Of a stretch of DNA of 64,000 bases, positions 17,657 to 27,520 are shown piece after piece; position 1 is the stretch's first letter; each line of letters opens with the position of its first letter. Made by a program: the position numbers and the translations under genes. This stretch comes from Candidatus Methanoperedentaceae archaeon GB37 (GTDB lineage Archaea; Halobacteriota; Methanosarcinia; Methanosarcinales; EX4572-44): NCBI GenBank assembly GCA_905171695.1, contig LR991653.1, positions 214,258-278,257 on the forward strand. The letters are read 5' to 3'. Below the pieces are notes generated by a model, which was not told the DNA's origin, did no database searches, and saw only the letters and a program-made list of their open reading frames with translations.

Positions 17657-19509
17657 ATATTGGAGGCTTGCTTCTATACATCGGCTTCGTATCCACACTC
17701 CTCACGACTATTTTTTTATTTTTTAAGTGGACAAGAATTGGTCTGTGGACCGCGCGGATAGCGGCTCTCTCCACTACGCTATCTCTGCTGTTCATGGCGT
17801 ACGCCTTTGTCACACTCGACTTCAGCATATACTATGTCTGGCAGTTCTCAAGCAGCAGCCTACCGATATTCTATCGGCTCGCATCGATGATAGTGGGAGA
17901 GAGTGGAACCTACCTTCTGTGGGCATGGCTCTCAACCCTCCTCACATTCATCTATATGGAGAATAGAAAGAGAAGAGCGGTCTTCGATTGCATCTACGCA
18001 TTCGGCATCTGCACCTTCCTCCTCTTCTTAACGATCATAGTGGATCCTTTCAGATCGATATTCCTAACCGAAGGAGCCACTCTCCCAACCGCTGGAAACG
18101 CTATAAGCCCTGCTCTCATGGACATCCTGATGCCGATTCACATCCTGACAGCATTCGTAGCATACGCCTTCGCATTGATCCCTGCTGCATCATCCATAGC
18201 ATACCTGACCCATGGTGGGCGGCTTGATGTCAGGAATCAGCTCCGCCTCTCATGGCTCTCATTGAGCATCTGTATGGTCGTTGGCGGGATCTGGGCGAAC
18301 CGAATGCTTGGATGGAACGGGTTCTGGCAGTGGGATCCGATCCAGTCGATCACACTCGGAACATGGCTCCTCCTCACAGCAGCACTCCACGCAGCTGCAA
18401 GGTTCAGAAGGGGTGAGTACCAGAGGCTCTACCCACTCCTCTCCATATTCAGTTTCATAGGCTGCATCCAGATAACGTTCGTTGCACGAAGCGGGATATA
18501 CGATTCGATTCACTCCTACCTCCACTCCTCCACGACACCCTTCCTCTTCGGCTTCATCCTGATAGCGATGATCGCTTCCATACTATTGGTATTCTTACGC
18601 GGCGAAGAGAGAGAATCAAAGCCAGCGAGTACTTTATCGGTACTTGCACCACAGAACACCTTTTATTTCACAATTCTTATTCTGATAATACTCGCGTTCG
18701 TATCGTTCTGGGGTCCAAATATCCAGGCGCTCCTCAGACTCATGGGGTATAAGACCGTGATCTCATCCAGCTTCTATAACACCTTCCTCTATCCACTCAC
18801 AATAGCCCTGGCGTATCTCACAGGTCTCTGCATCGTCTATGGCAGGGTGCGAACTCGCAGAATCGCCTATGTAACCGTTCTCTTCATTATTGCAACCATA
18901 CTGCTCGATCTTACCATACCAGACGATGCCATCATAGTTCTGCCGCCAGCCCTCTTCATTCTCGGTAATGTGCTCTTCAAGATGATTCGAGATCTGAGGT
19001 TGAAGAGCAGGGTTGCCTCTCTACATCTCACCGGGATCGATCTCATCCATCTCGGATTCGGTCTCGTTCTCCTGGGGAGTGTGATCGCCTCCTCCTTTGC
19101 AGTGACAAGCAGCTTCAGTTATAGTTTCGAGGATGAGGGTGTGTATAAGGAGGCGGATGGTGTTGGTGTGAAGCTTCTCGACTTCAGGGTTGAGAAGATC
19201 GGATCTGACTGGCTTCAGATCGTGGATCTAGAACTCTTTTATGGTGATACTCGTGAGAGTATGACTACAACATATATGAAGAGTCGCCAGTTCGGCTTCA
19301 TCAGCAGGCCCGCCGTGAGATATGGGATGCTCTCGAATATCATCGTTGACATGGAAGGCATGCTACCGTGCCGGCTTGAGACCGGAGGTGTTGAGTTGGT
19401 CGTCAGGCGGTACCCACTCTTGAATCTGCTGTGGATCGGTTGTGTGTTCCTGATCGGAGGTCTTCTACTTACCCTTGCAGCAGAGTTTATGCACAAAAGA
19501 AGGAGATGA
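17653..19509 (+). CDS. ccmF: Cytochrome c biogenesis protein CcmF (heme lyase component)
   Basis: 618 residues with about fifteen membrane helices. The ATG overlaps the TGA of the giant cytochrome gene (ATGA), which fixes the start and shows coupling. The heme-handling signature WQWDPIQSITLGTW (the WWD-like domain of CcmC/CcmF) is near residue 220, and GESGTYLLWAW near residue 80. CcmF ligates heme to apocytochrome CXXCH motifs, receiving heme from CcmE. Neither CcmE nor CcmC is in the window. A dedicated copy co-transcribed with a 37-site cytochrome may be specialised for it, including its CX3CH and CX4CH sites; that is inference. Confidence 0.92.
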   Translation: MNIGGLLLYIGFVSTLLTTIFLFFKWTRIGLWTARIAALSTTLSLLFMAYAFVTLDFSIYYVWQFSSSSLPIFYRLASMIVGESGTYLLWAWLSTLLTFIYMENRKRRAVFDCIYAFGICTFLLFLTIIVDPFRSIFLTEGATLPTAGNAISPALMDILMPIHILTAFVAYAFALIPAASSIAYLTHGGRLDVRNQLRLSWLSLSICMVVGGIWANRMLGWNGFWQWDPIQSITLGTWLLLTAALHAAARFRRGEYQRLYPLLSIFSFIGCIQITFVARSGIYDSIHSYLHSSTTPFLFGFILIAMIASILLVFLRGEERESKPASTLSVLAPQNTFYFTILILIILAFVSFWGPNIQALLRLMGYKTVISSSFYNTFLYPLTIALAYLTGLCIVYGRVRTRRIAYVTVLFIIATILLDLTIPDDAIIVLPPALFILGNVLFKMIRDLRLKSRVASLHLTGIDLIHLGFGLVLLGSVIASSFAVTSSFSYSFEDEGVYKEADGVGVKLLDFRVEKIGSDWLQIVDLELFYGDTRESMTTTYMKSRQFGFISRPAVRYGMLSNIIVDMEGMLPCRLETGGVELVVRRYPLLNLLWIGCVFLIGGLLLTLAAEFMHKRRR

Positions 19510-19514
19510 GCATA

Positions 19515-19994
19515 TTACACGAAGCCGATTTTGTTCTGTTTCCGCTTGAAATCGACGATGCACTCACACATGTTCCAGTCCACGATCGTTGTATCAACAT
19601 CCACCTCCATGCATGTCATAGACGAGAGTGCTCCTTCAATGAAGCCTTTGGTATTCGCACATAATGGGTTTTTTATCGAGATCCCCCGGTTTTTACAGAG
19701 CTTCTTTATCATACAATCCTTGAATCTGATCTCTGCCATGTATCCTCTCCTCGTGGCGCTCTGGCGTCCGATCTCGATCGTGTAGTATGGCTTGCTATGC
19801 TCGACAAGTCTCTCGAGTGCTCTTTCAGGGTCGATGTATTCGCCAAGCTTTCTTGCGATGTGCTCACCTCTCCGTTTGCCGTTTGTGTGCATCATCTCTT
19901 CTGTGACTTCAAGACCGTTGGTTGATTCGAGTATCTCGAGCAGTCCTGCGATAAGTACCATGTATCCTGTCTCGGCGATGGGTTCTGAAGTCAT
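19515..19994 (-). CDS. Methanogen output domain 1 (MetOD1)-like / V4R-like regulatory protein
   Basis: 159 residues from ATG 19994, preceded by AAGGA; the open frame extends further upstream but through low-complexity leader sequence. The C-terminal half has conserved cysteines (DCMIKKLC, NPLCANTKGFIEGALS, NMCECIVDF) in the layout of the MetOD1/V4R superfamily. These are small ligand- or metal-sensing domains found in methanogen signalling proteins. No DNA-binding or kinase domain is attached. Convergent with ccmF and divergent from nrdJ. Family assignment is by pattern only. Confidence 0.55.
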   Translation of the reverse strand: MTSEPIAETGYMVLIAGLLEILESTNGLEVTEEMMHTNGKRRGEHIARKLGEYIDPERALERLVEHSKPYYTIEIGRQSATRRGYMAEIRFKDCMIKKLCKNRGISIKNPLCANTKGFIEGALSSMTCMEVDVDTTIVDWNMCECIVDFKRKQNKIGFV

Positions 19995-20116
19995 GTTCCT
20001 TACTTCGTCTTTAATAAATAAATACTTTACATTATTATCATAACCATCATAATTTGCATGGGATAGAAGACCTATAAGTACATTTATCTCTCTCAAAAAG
20101 AGATCTCTATTGCCAT

Positions 20117-21856
20117 ATGAGAGACCACACCGGAGACGATGAAGTAAAACTCACAAGAAATGCCATGAAGGTCCTTGAGAGACGCTACCTTCTACGGAAT
20201 GGAAACGGGCAGATAATAGAATCACCACTCCAGATGTTTGCCCGTGTAGCAGAAGCAGTGGATGCAGGGCGTGGGCATAGAGACGAGTTTCTCAATGCAA
20301 TGAAGAACCTCCTATTCCTGCCAAACTCTCCAACACTGATGAACGCCAGAACCCCTCTCGGACAGCTCTCAGCCTGCTTCGTCCTGCCAATCCACGACTC
20401 ACTCAACTCGATCTTCACATCCTTAAAAGAGATGGCACTGATCCAGCAATCAGGCGGAGGCACAGGATTCTCATTCTCACACCTCCGACCAAAAGGTGAC
20501 GTCGTCCGCTCAACAAGCGGCGTTGCATCAGGACCGCTCTCCTTCATCCGAATCTTCGATGCCACAACCGATGTGATCAAACAGGGTGGAAGACGACGCG
20601 GCGCCAACATGGCAGTCCTGAACGCAAGCCACCCCGATATAGAGGAGTTCATCAGAGCAAAAGCAAGAGGGGGATTCACCAACTTCAACTTCTCAGTCGG
20701 AGTGGATGACGCGTTCATGAGAGCAGTGGAAGAGAAGAGAGAGTATCCACTCATTAACCCAAGAAGTGGAGAGATAACCGAGACCATCAATGCAGAGAGC
20801 CTATGGAACCTGCTGGCTGAGAAGGCATGGGAGTGCGGAGACCCTGGAATCATATTCCTCGACGAGATAAACCGCCACAACCCGCTCCCGAAACTCGGCA
20901 GAATAGAAGCCACCAATCCATGTGGAGAGCAGCCACTCCTCCCACACGAGTCCTGCAACCTCGGCTCGATCAACCTCTCAAAGCTCGTGAAGAAGAATGA
21001 GCTAGACTGGGAACTCCTATCCGAACTCGTTCACCTAGGTACCCGGTTCCTCGACTTCACAATCGACGTCAATCGATTCCCAATCCAAAAGATCGCGGAG
21101 AAGACCCGCGCCAATCGAAAGATCGGGCTTGGAGTGATGGGCTTTGCAGATATGCTCGCCCAGCTCGCCATACCATACGAGAGCACTGAAGCACTTAGTG
21201 TGGCAGAAGAGATCATGAGAGAGATCCAAGAGCACGCGGAAGAGGAATCACGAGAACTTGCAGAGCGCTACGGCGACTACCCAAACATCGACAAAGGAAT
21301 ACACAAGGGCAATCGGAGGAACGCAACACTGACGACCATAGCACCAACAGGCACCATAAGCATAATCGCGGGCTCTTCAAGCGGAATCGAACCGATCTTC
21401 GCAGTGAGCTTCATCCGCAAGATACTGAACGGCGCAGAGCTAAGAGAGATAAACCCATACTTCAAGAAGCTTGCAAGAGAGCGTGGATTCTACAGCAACG
21501 CACTTATAGAGAGGATCGCAGAGACCGGCAGCATCGCAGGAATCCCTGAAGTACCGAGAGATATTAAGGAACTGTTCAAAACCGCTATTGAGATACCACC
21601 AAAGGCACACGTCAAGATTCAGGCAGCATTCCAGCGACACACAGAGAACTCAGTCTCAAAAACGATCAACCTCCCCCAGAACGCAAGCGTAGAGGATGTG
21701 AAGGAGGCATACTCGATGGCATACAGACTCAAATGCAAAGGCATAACAGTCTTCCGCTATGGATCAAAAGGCGAACAGGTACTCCACCTCAAAGAGCCAC
21801 CACTCACAGTGGACCCTGAATACACGAGCTGCCGCTCAACAAGATGCATATACTAA
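20117..21856 (+). CDS. nrdJ: Adenosylcobalamin-dependent (class II) ribonucleotide reductase
   Basis: 579 residues. Reduces ribonucleotides to deoxyribonucleotides using a B12-generated thiyl radical. Visible landmarks: LPNSPTLMNA, the first redox cysteine in LSACFVLP, SGGGTGFSFS, the active-site NPCGEQPL near residue 268 and the phosphate loop TIAPTGTIS. It lacks an N-terminal ATP-cone and is shorter than many class II enzymes. The C-terminal redox tail is CRSTRC, a CX4C, where a closer pair is often found. Probably monocistronic; it converges on the MfnE-like gene. Confidence 0.93.
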   Translation: MRDHTGDDEVKLTRNAMKVLERRYLLRNGNGQIIESPLQMFARVAEAVDAGRGHRDEFLNAMKNLLFLPNSPTLMNARTPLGQLSACFVLPIHDSLNSIFTSLKEMALIQQSGGGTGFSFSHLRPKGDVVRSTSGVASGPLSFIRIFDATTDVIKQGGRRRGANMAVLNASHPDIEEFIRAKARGGFTNFNFSVGVDDAFMRAVEEKREYPLINPRSGEITETINAESLWNLLAEKAWECGDPGIIFLDEINRHNPLPKLGRIEATNPCGEQPLLPHESCNLGSINLSKLVKKNELDWELLSELVHLGTRFLDFTIDVNRFPIQKIAEKTRANRKIGLGVMGFADMLAQLAIPYESTEALSVAEEIMREIQEHAEEESRELAERYGDYPNIDKGIHKGNRRNATLTTIAPTGTISIIAGSSSGIEPIFAVSFIRKILNGAELREINPYFKKLARERGFYSNALIERIAETGSIAGIPEVPRDIKELFKTAIEIPPKAHVKIQAAFQRHTENSVSKTINLPQNASVEDVKEAYSMAYRLKCKGITVFRYGSKGEQVLHLKEPPLTVDPEYTSCRSTRCIY

Positions 21857-21877
21857 AAACGACTCTTTAACAAGCGA

Positions 21878-22492
21878 TCAGCAACCCCGGATGAGCGTAC
21901 CGCCATAATCCTCTTCAATAGCCATAATCAACGGTTCGACACTCCTTCCAGAGACCACCCGACAGTCAAGACCGTGACTTGAGAGAAACCTTGGGAGCTC
22001 AGCATCAACACATGTCTCCAGACCTGAGAGTCTGGAAGCACAGATCTCGCCAACAATATCCCCTCCAACATATATCCCTTCAACATCAGTAGCCTTGATC
22101 AGAGGAGATTCATACTTATCTGCAACCCACGCGGCGATCGTGTCCCCTGTAACAGCCCAGCTGTGCTCAAGCTCATCAGACCTATGAAGCAACTGGCAGG
22201 CTAAGAGCACAAAGACACCCGTGCCATCAGGCTTTTCTCTCACAGGAGTGGCGCCCGTTCCATCACACAGCAAGAGACCATACTGCTCCATCCCAAGAAC
22301 TGCCATCCAGTGCGAGACATCGGGCGAGAGACCTAACCGCGCATCAACGCCCCTCACAGTCTCTGCAAAGACCCCACCACCAGGCACGATGAGGATGGAA
22401 CGACGAGAACTCTTGGCATATTCCACAAGCTCGCCAACAACACCCCGCGCAGAATCGATCAGACTGCCACCAAACTTCACAACAAACACCAT
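21878..22492 (-). CDS. mfnE: MfnE-like amino acid kinase family protein (methanofuran pathway)
   Basis: 204 residues from ATG 22492, which has a GGTGG ribosome binding site. Amino acid kinase fold: VVKFGGSL at the N-terminus, VPGGGVFAETVR near residue 38, and the ATP-site TGDTIAAW / KATDVEGIY later. The size and the conserved W/M-rich middle (HWMAVLGMEQYG) fit MfnE, which phosphorylates 5-(aminomethyl)-3-furanmethanol phosphate in methanofuran synthesis, rather than bacterial uridylate kinase. No other mfn gene is adjacent, so the exact substrate rests on family resemblance. Confidence 0.65.
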   Translation of the reverse strand: MVFVVKFGGSLIDSARGVVGELVEYAKSSRRSILIVPGGGVFAETVRGVDARLGLSPDVSHWMAVLGMEQYGLLLCDGTGATPVREKPDGTGVFVLLACQLLHRSDELEHSWAVTGDTIAAWVADKYESPLIKATDVEGIYVGGDIVGEICASRLSGLETCVDAELPRFLSSHGLDCRVVSGRSVEPLIMAIEEDYGGTLIRGC

Positions 22493-22703
22493 AAACCACC
22501 AAGACCACGAATCAAGCAACACAACACATTTAACACTTTCACCCCCTTCAGTTTGAGAGTATCGTGGTAATGGAAAGCTTTTATAGTGTGAGTACCACTG
22601 GTTAAGCTCTGTAGAACTACTGGTTATATCAAGAACGATACAAATATGTGGTCATTATAGCTTAATCATTTCACTCTGGTTGATACGAGTATGAGGAGAA
22701 GAT

Positions 22704-24047
22704 ATGATAGATAATATTGGGATAATTGCGGTTGGCGGCTACAATGAGATGGGTCGTAACATGACAGCTGTGAGGATTGGGGATGACGCGATAATACTCG
22801 ATATGGGGCTTCGTCTTGACATGGTTCAGATACATGAGGACGTTGAGATTGAAGAGATACACTCTCTTGAGCTCATAAAGATGGGCGCCATCCCTGACGA
22901 CACCATACTGAAGGAGATCAGCGGCTGTGTGCGCGCCATTGCCTGTACACACGGACATCTCGACCACATCGGAGCTATTCCCAAGCTTGCCCACAGGTAC
23001 AACGTTCCGATCGTCGCCACGCCGTACACAGCAGAACTGATCAAACACGGGATCGAGAGCGAGCGAAAGTTCAAGGTTCAGAACAGGGTTATCTCTATAC
23101 CACAGGGCGGGACGTATAGAGTAACAGAGGAGATCACACTCGAGTTTATCCGGGTGCAGCACAGTATCATCGATGCAGTCTTCATAGCGATCCATACTCC
23201 AAAAGGCATAGTGCTCTATGCCAATGACTTCAAGCTTGATCGCACACCAACCATCGGCAAACCACCTGATCTTCCACGGTTAAAAGAGATCGGTGAAGAG
23301 GGCGTCATCGCGATGATAGTTGAGAGTACCAACTCAGGAATCACGGGCAAGACACCTTCTGAGCAGATAGCAAAGGATCTCGTGCGTGATACTCTTCTTG
23401 GGAGTGGAGAGATAGAGAGGGGGACAGTAATAACAACGTTTTCATCGCATATCTCTCGTATAAACGCTATTATAGAAGTTGCAAAGGAGATGGATCGTGT
23501 CCCTATCTTACTTGGCCGTGCAATGGAAAGGTATGTCAAAACCGCGGAGAATATGGGATATATCAGTTTTCCTGGGAATATTGAGATCTATGGCAGGAGG
23601 AATATGGTGGATCGCGCACTGAAACGGATCGTAAAGGATGGCAAGGAGAAATACCTCTTGATCGTGACAGGGCATCAGGGAGAACCCGGGGCTGCGCTGA
23701 CCCGCATCGTAAGTGGCGAGACACCATATACCATCGAAGCAGGTGACAGAGTGATATTCTCGGCAAATACTATTCCGAATCCCATGCCACGTGCAAACAG
23801 GTATGCTCTCGAGACAAAACTGCAGATGCAGGGCGCACGTATCTATAAAGACGTGCACGTATCAGGACATGCGTCAAGAGAGGATCACTGGGAACTACTG
23901 CGCCTGATAAACCCTGAGAATGTGATACCCGCCCACGGGAACATCGCCATGCACAGCAACTACGTGGAGATGGCAGAGAGCGCAGGATACACCCTTGGAG
24001 AGACCGTGCACATCATACGAAACGGTGAAGAGATAACCCTCGAATAG
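22704..24047 (+). CDS. rnj: Archaeal ribonuclease J (beta-CASP metallo-beta-lactamase)
   Basis: 447 residues. Metal ligands appear in order: CTHGHLDHIG (HxHxDH) near residue 80, YANDFKLD, GHASREDH and IPAHGN at the C-terminus; these are the metallo-beta-lactamase and beta-CASP motifs of RNase J. Archaeal enzymes are 5'-3' exoribonucleases in RNA turnover. A GAGGAG ribosome binding site precedes the ATG. The gene is followed after 9 bases by the polyprenyl synthase gene; an RNase J next to isoprenoid genes is a common euryarchaeal arrangement. Confidence 0.92.
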   Translation: MIDNIGIIAVGGYNEMGRNMTAVRIGDDAIILDMGLRLDMVQIHEDVEIEEIHSLELIKMGAIPDDTILKEISGCVRAIACTHGHLDHIGAIPKLAHRYNVPIVATPYTAELIKHGIESERKFKVQNRVISIPQGGTYRVTEEITLEFIRVQHSIIDAVFIAIHTPKGIVLYANDFKLDRTPTIGKPPDLPRLKEIGEEGVIAMIVESTNSGITGKTPSEQIAKDLVRDTLLGSGEIERGTVITTFSSHISRINAIIEVAKEMDRVPILLGRAMERYVKTAENMGYISFPGNIEIYGRRNMVDRALKRIVKDGKEKYLLIVTGHQGEPGAALTRIVSGETPYTIEAGDRVIFSANTIPNPMPRANRYALETKLQMQGARIYKDVHVSGHASREDHWELLRLINPENVIPAHGNIAMHSNYVEMAESAGYTLGETVHIIRNGEEITLE

Positions 24048-24056
24048 ATAAATACG

Positions 24057-25034
24057 ATGACAAGAGAATTAGATCTGATAGAAGAACTGCGGATACGAGC
24101 TGATACAGTCACAAGCTTCATAGACCAGTATCTCCAAGAAAAAGAGCCCTCTGAGCTCTACACCGCAGCAAAACACCTCTTACATGCAGGCGGGAAGAGG
24201 CTACGCCCATGCATGACAATCCTCTCATGTGAAGCGGTCGGAGGAAATCCAGAGATCGTGATTCCTGCAGGTGCCGCAATAGAACTCGTTCACAACTTCA
24301 CACTGATACACGACGACATAATGGACAGGGACGATCTGCGGCGCGGGTATCCCGCAGTTCACACCATCTGGGGCAATGCAGGTGCAATCCTCGCAGGAGA
24401 CACACTCTATGCCAAGTCCTTTGAGCTGATAACCCAAGCCCACGCACCACCAGCACAGACCAATGAATGTGTCAGGATCATCGCAGAGGCATGCGTCGAG
24501 ATATGCGAGGGACAGTGGGAAGATATCGAGTTTGAAAATCGAGATCACGTGAGCGAAGACGAATACCTAATGATGGTTGAGAAGAAGACATCAGCCCTCT
24601 ACGCAGCATCTGCCAAGATAGGCGGAATACTCGGCGGCGCCGAGAGAAGAGTAGTAGACGCCCTTGGAGAGTATGGACGGCTCGTAGGCATCGGCTTTCA
24701 GATCTACGATGACGTGATCGATCTCAGAACACCAGAAGATCTCCTTGGCAAAAACAGAGGGAGCGATATAGTGAAAGGTAAAAAAACCCTTATAATAACC
24801 CGTGCTCACGAGCTCGGAGAAGATATCAAGATATTCGGAAAGAAAAACGCAAGCTCTGAAGAGATAGACCAAGCAATTCACCAACTCGAAGAATGTGGGA
24901 GCATAGACTACGCAGAAACAAAAGCAATAAAATACATTCAAAAAGGGAAAAAAATGCTGAAAATACTTCCCAACACACCATCAAAGCAATTACTACTCGA
25001 CCTCGCAGATTACATGATAACACGACGATACTGA
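24057..25034 (+). CDS. idsA: Geranylgeranyl/polyprenyl diphosphate synthase
   Basis: 325 residues. The first aspartate-rich motif is DDIMDRDD (DDXXD) near residue 85 and the second is YDDVIDL near residue 220, with the GGKRLRP substrate-binding loop near residue 44. These trans-prenyltransferases build the C20 (or longer) chain used for archaeal ether lipids. The residue before the first motif suggests a C15-C20 or C20-C25 product but that cannot be settled by reading. In an operon with RNase J. Confidence 0.92.
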   Translation: MTRELDLIEELRIRADTVTSFIDQYLQEKEPSELYTAAKHLLHAGGKRLRPCMTILSCEAVGGNPEIVIPAGAAIELVHNFTLIHDDIMDRDDLRRGYPAVHTIWGNAGAILAGDTLYAKSFELITQAHAPPAQTNECVRIIAEACVEICEGQWEDIEFENRDHVSEDEYLMMVEKKTSALYAASAKIGGILGGAERRVVDALGEYGRLVGIGFQIYDDVIDLRTPEDLLGKNRGSDIVKGKKTLIITRAHELGEDIKIFGKKNASSEEIDQAIHQLEECGSIDYAETKAIKYIQKGKKMLKILPNTPSKQLLLDLADYMITRRY

Positions 25035-25093
25035 AAAAATAACCTGTAAGTGAGCTTTATGGAAGTACAGACTTGTTGATGGGTGGTGTGAAT

Positions 25094-25632
25094 AATGCAG
25101 GATAATGTGTTGAGAGAAGATCCGGAAGGGTTGATAGAAAGAGCTGAGATCCTGTAGAAGATGGAATGTGCGTGATAAAACGCTTCTTGATGTTGGAGCA
25201 GGACCTCTTGCGATCATTGCAGCAAGAGATTTCAACTGCAGGGTCACAACGACAGAGATCTCTGAAGATGCCATAAAGGATGCAGAGCAAGATGCAGCAA
25301 AGGAAGGGCTTACAGGAAAGATCAAATTTGAAAGGAGAGATGCAACCTCACCTGGCTATCCGAGAGGAAGCTTCGATGTGGTGATAAGCTACGGAGCCCT
25401 GCATCACATTGAGCCTGCAAAGCGAGGCAAGTTCATTCAGGAAGCGTATCGAATTGCAGCAGAGAAGGTCATTATAGCCGAGTTAAACGAAGAGGGATTT
25501 AATAAGTTTCACGGATCATCCAGCACATTGAAAGCAGTCGATCTTGACTGGCTTGAACAAGAATTGAACCTGCTTGGGAAGGTTGAGAGATATTCCGGGA
25601 CGCTGATGGATGTTTATGTACTGTGCAGATGA
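25094..25632 (+). pseudogene. SAM-dependent methyltransferase with disrupted 5' end
   Basis: A good N-terminus (ATG 25094, MQDNVLREDPEGLIERAEIL) runs into TAG at 25154. The Rossmann core continues in another frame from about 25168: LLDVGAGP (SAM motif I), then ERRDATSPG, VVISYGALHHI and a complete C-terminus. A single frameshift around 25150-25165 explains this. Either the gene is broken, or translation starts at the GTG at 25168, giving a 154-residue protein that begins just before motif I, too close to the fold's edge to be comfortable. An assembly error is also possible. Substrate unknown. Confidence 0.6.
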
Positions 25633-25832
25633 AGATCTGGTTATCTCACCTCCTCTTCGCTTTCTGCAACTTTACCGAAATAAGCTTCTTCTTTTCAGAT
25701 TCTATTGTACAACTTTCTTTTCACAGATTCAGCGAAATTTCTTCTTTTTTTCGATATTGAATCTTTTTCATTGAATATTCTAGAATCAAAGGGTTTATAC
25801 GGGATTAAAGTGATGCAAGAATGAGAATTAAC
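25633..25832. other. T-rich intergenic stretch before the IS remnants
   Basis: Several T-rich runs (for example CTTCTTTTTTTCG near 25742) probably end transcription of the isoprenoid/methyltransferase operon. The rest is AT-rich with no gene. It marks the left border of the accessory region and may include the left end of the IS200-like element. Confidence 0.4.
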
Positions 25833-26230
25833 ATGGTGACTCCGATCACATGGTCTTCTCACCCAAGTATCGCGGGAAGATCCTGGTTGGTGAGGTTGCA
25901 GAGGCTACGGAGGAAACGATCAGAAAGATCTGCAGAGAACTGAATATTGAGGTGATAGATATTGCTGTGAATGTAGATCACGTCCACCTCTTCATAAAAT
26001 ATCCACCAAAGTATTCCGTGAGCTATATAGCCAAGAAAGTAAAAGAAGGAGAAGCAGTAGAATATTAAGACAACGCCTCCCACACTTAAAAGAGTGGTGT
26101 CCCGCCCATATAGGGTCACCCGGGATGTTACCACGGTTCAGTAGGACAGGGATGGGATAAGCCTCGATTACATCGAGGCTGCTGGCATACGAAGTACGCA
26201 GCATAGTTGAGAAATGTATCTCTACACGGT
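25833..26230 (+). pseudogene. Degenerate IS200/IS605-family TnpA transposase
   Basis: The frame starting at 25850 gives MVFSPKYRGKIL and the HUH-type metal site DHVHLF, both typical of TnpA, and stops after KKVKEGEAVEY. The rest continues in another frame (SSRILRQRLPHLKEW, then GMLPRFSRTGMG) to about 26160, and a third remnant (EVRSIVEKCI) follows. The usual N-terminus is missing because a stop lies just upstream. At least two frameshifts make it inactive. A perfect 9-base hairpin, AGCCTCGAT-TAC-ATCGAGGCT (26160-26180), lies inside; IS200 ends carry such hairpins, though its place within the coding remnant is odd. Confidence 0.75.
26160..26180. repeat. Short perfect hairpin in IS200-like remnant
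   Basis: AGCCTCGAT, a three-base loop, then ATCGAGGCT. It may be a transposon end hairpin or a later insertion; see the TnpA remnant that surrounds it. Confidence 0.6.
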
Positions 26231-26264
26231 TTTGGGACGTAATTATCTCATCCTGGTTGTAAAC

Positions 26265-27225
26265 AGGTTGTGCCAGAGTCTGATAGCAAATAGAGCCATT
26301 TCTATTCTATTTTCTCTTTTTTGCTTGATCAACCATCTAGATCTTCTCTTGTCTGCTGAAAAACCTGATTCGCTTGAATTTTTCTTGGAGTATCTCTTTA
26401 GAAACTTATAGGCTTATAGGGGGCCTCAATAATCCTTTCTATAACCCTTAATCAGTCAAATCCTATTCTGTATTCTGGATAGATTTTTCTTTGGAATGAG
26501 AGATAAGCAGCAGTTTCCTTATCAAATAACTTTAAAGTCTTTTTTGTGCTGTAATACTTGTCCAGGGAGATAGAATTCGTCTTTACTCCTATCTCTTTGA
26601 GCATCTTTATTGCTTTGTTGAATGCATCTTTCTCTGATCTGTTAGAATAGCCAAGACCAACGTGCATTCCTGTATCAATGTCTATTATCTTGAAAACGTA
26701 TTTGAAGTCCTTGTCTTTCTTTTTAGGGTTGGTTCTGTAGTGCTTTGTAACAGTAAGCGAATAACCAGTTCCATCCCATGCAAACTCGCCTGAGATGCCT
26801 TCATCTTTGAGTAAAAGAATGAATAGGTTGTGCAGAGCGAGCTTGACTTCTTCATCTGCAATACTGTCTTTCTATCGTTTTGTAGTTGGCTTTGAGACCA
26901 AACAAAGGCTTAAACAACTCCAGTAATTCTTCTACATCCCTGTTTGATCTGTTCACAAGTCTTGCAAAGAGGAATAGCATAACTCTCTTCTCCAGATCAA
27001 TTTCCTTTGGTTTGCCAGCTTTTTTCTGAATTCTGATCATTGCAACGGCTTCCCTAACATATTCTGGAAGCTTTCTCAGTCTTTTCTTAACGAGTTCTCT
27101 CTTCTTTTCCATTCAGCATAGGGGTACTTCTCTTTCTCTTCTCTCCTTGTCTCCTTGACCAGTTCATCTAAAACATCCAGTAACTCATTAACAAACTTCT
27201 TTGTTACTCTAAATTCCAGATTCAT
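26265..27225 (-). pseudogene. Degenerate DDE transposase (ISNCY-like) with several frameshifts
   Basis: Reading the minus strand from ATG 27225 gives MNLEFRVTKKFVNELL... up to about 27100. A shifted frame (27112-26852) then gives KRLRKLPEYVREAVAMIR. A third frame carries DEEVKLALHNLFILLL, FAWDGTGYSLTVTKHY and MHVGLGYSNRSEKDAF down to a stop at 26452. A fourth at 26400-26265 gives the C-terminal NSSESGFSADKRR and MALFAIRLWHNLF. These pieces join into one transposase, so it is a dead gene with at least three shifts. The exact family name is a pattern-based guess. Confidence 0.75.
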
Positions 27226-27278
27226 ATTCAGATTTTAACCAAAAAGTATTTAAGTATTTCTATGGATATACTAAAAAT

Positions 27279-27450
27279 ATGAGAAAGATTGAAGTGAAGA
27301 AAGGCGATTTTGTCCTGAAAGAAGAAGTCGAAGTTGTTCTCGAGAAAAAAGCCACATCCTTTCGGTAATTCAGCAAAAGTTGATGTACCAAAGAGCAAAG
27401 AGATATCTGGGATAGAGAGCATAAGTGATCATTGTCAAGGATTAAGAGAT
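27279..27450 (+). pseudogene. Remnant of a DUF2080-type transposon-encoded protein
   Basis: From ATG 27279: MRKIEVKKGDFVLKEEVEVVLE, then a frameshift, then PFGNSAKVDVPK, the diagnostic motif of this small archaeal transposon-associated family. It is divergent from the transposase remnant, an arrangement often seen for this pair, and supports the idea that both belonged to one element. Confidence 0.65.
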
Positions 27451-27520
27451 TTTGTCCCAAAACCCATCACTTGCAAACATATATGAATATTGGTTGCAGA
27501 TAGATCCATGATTTGAAATC

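Noticed and set aside
16766..17698. A 310-codon open frame antisense to the giant cytochrome
   Set aside because: It lies entirely opposite heme-motif-coding sequence, is rich in His/Arg/Cys, and matches no family; long antisense frames arise from the repeated codon pattern of CXXCH regions.
25154..25156. TAG in the methyltransferase as a pyrrolysine codon
   Set aside because: Reading through TAG meets TGA four codons later in the same frame, so a frameshift is the better explanation.
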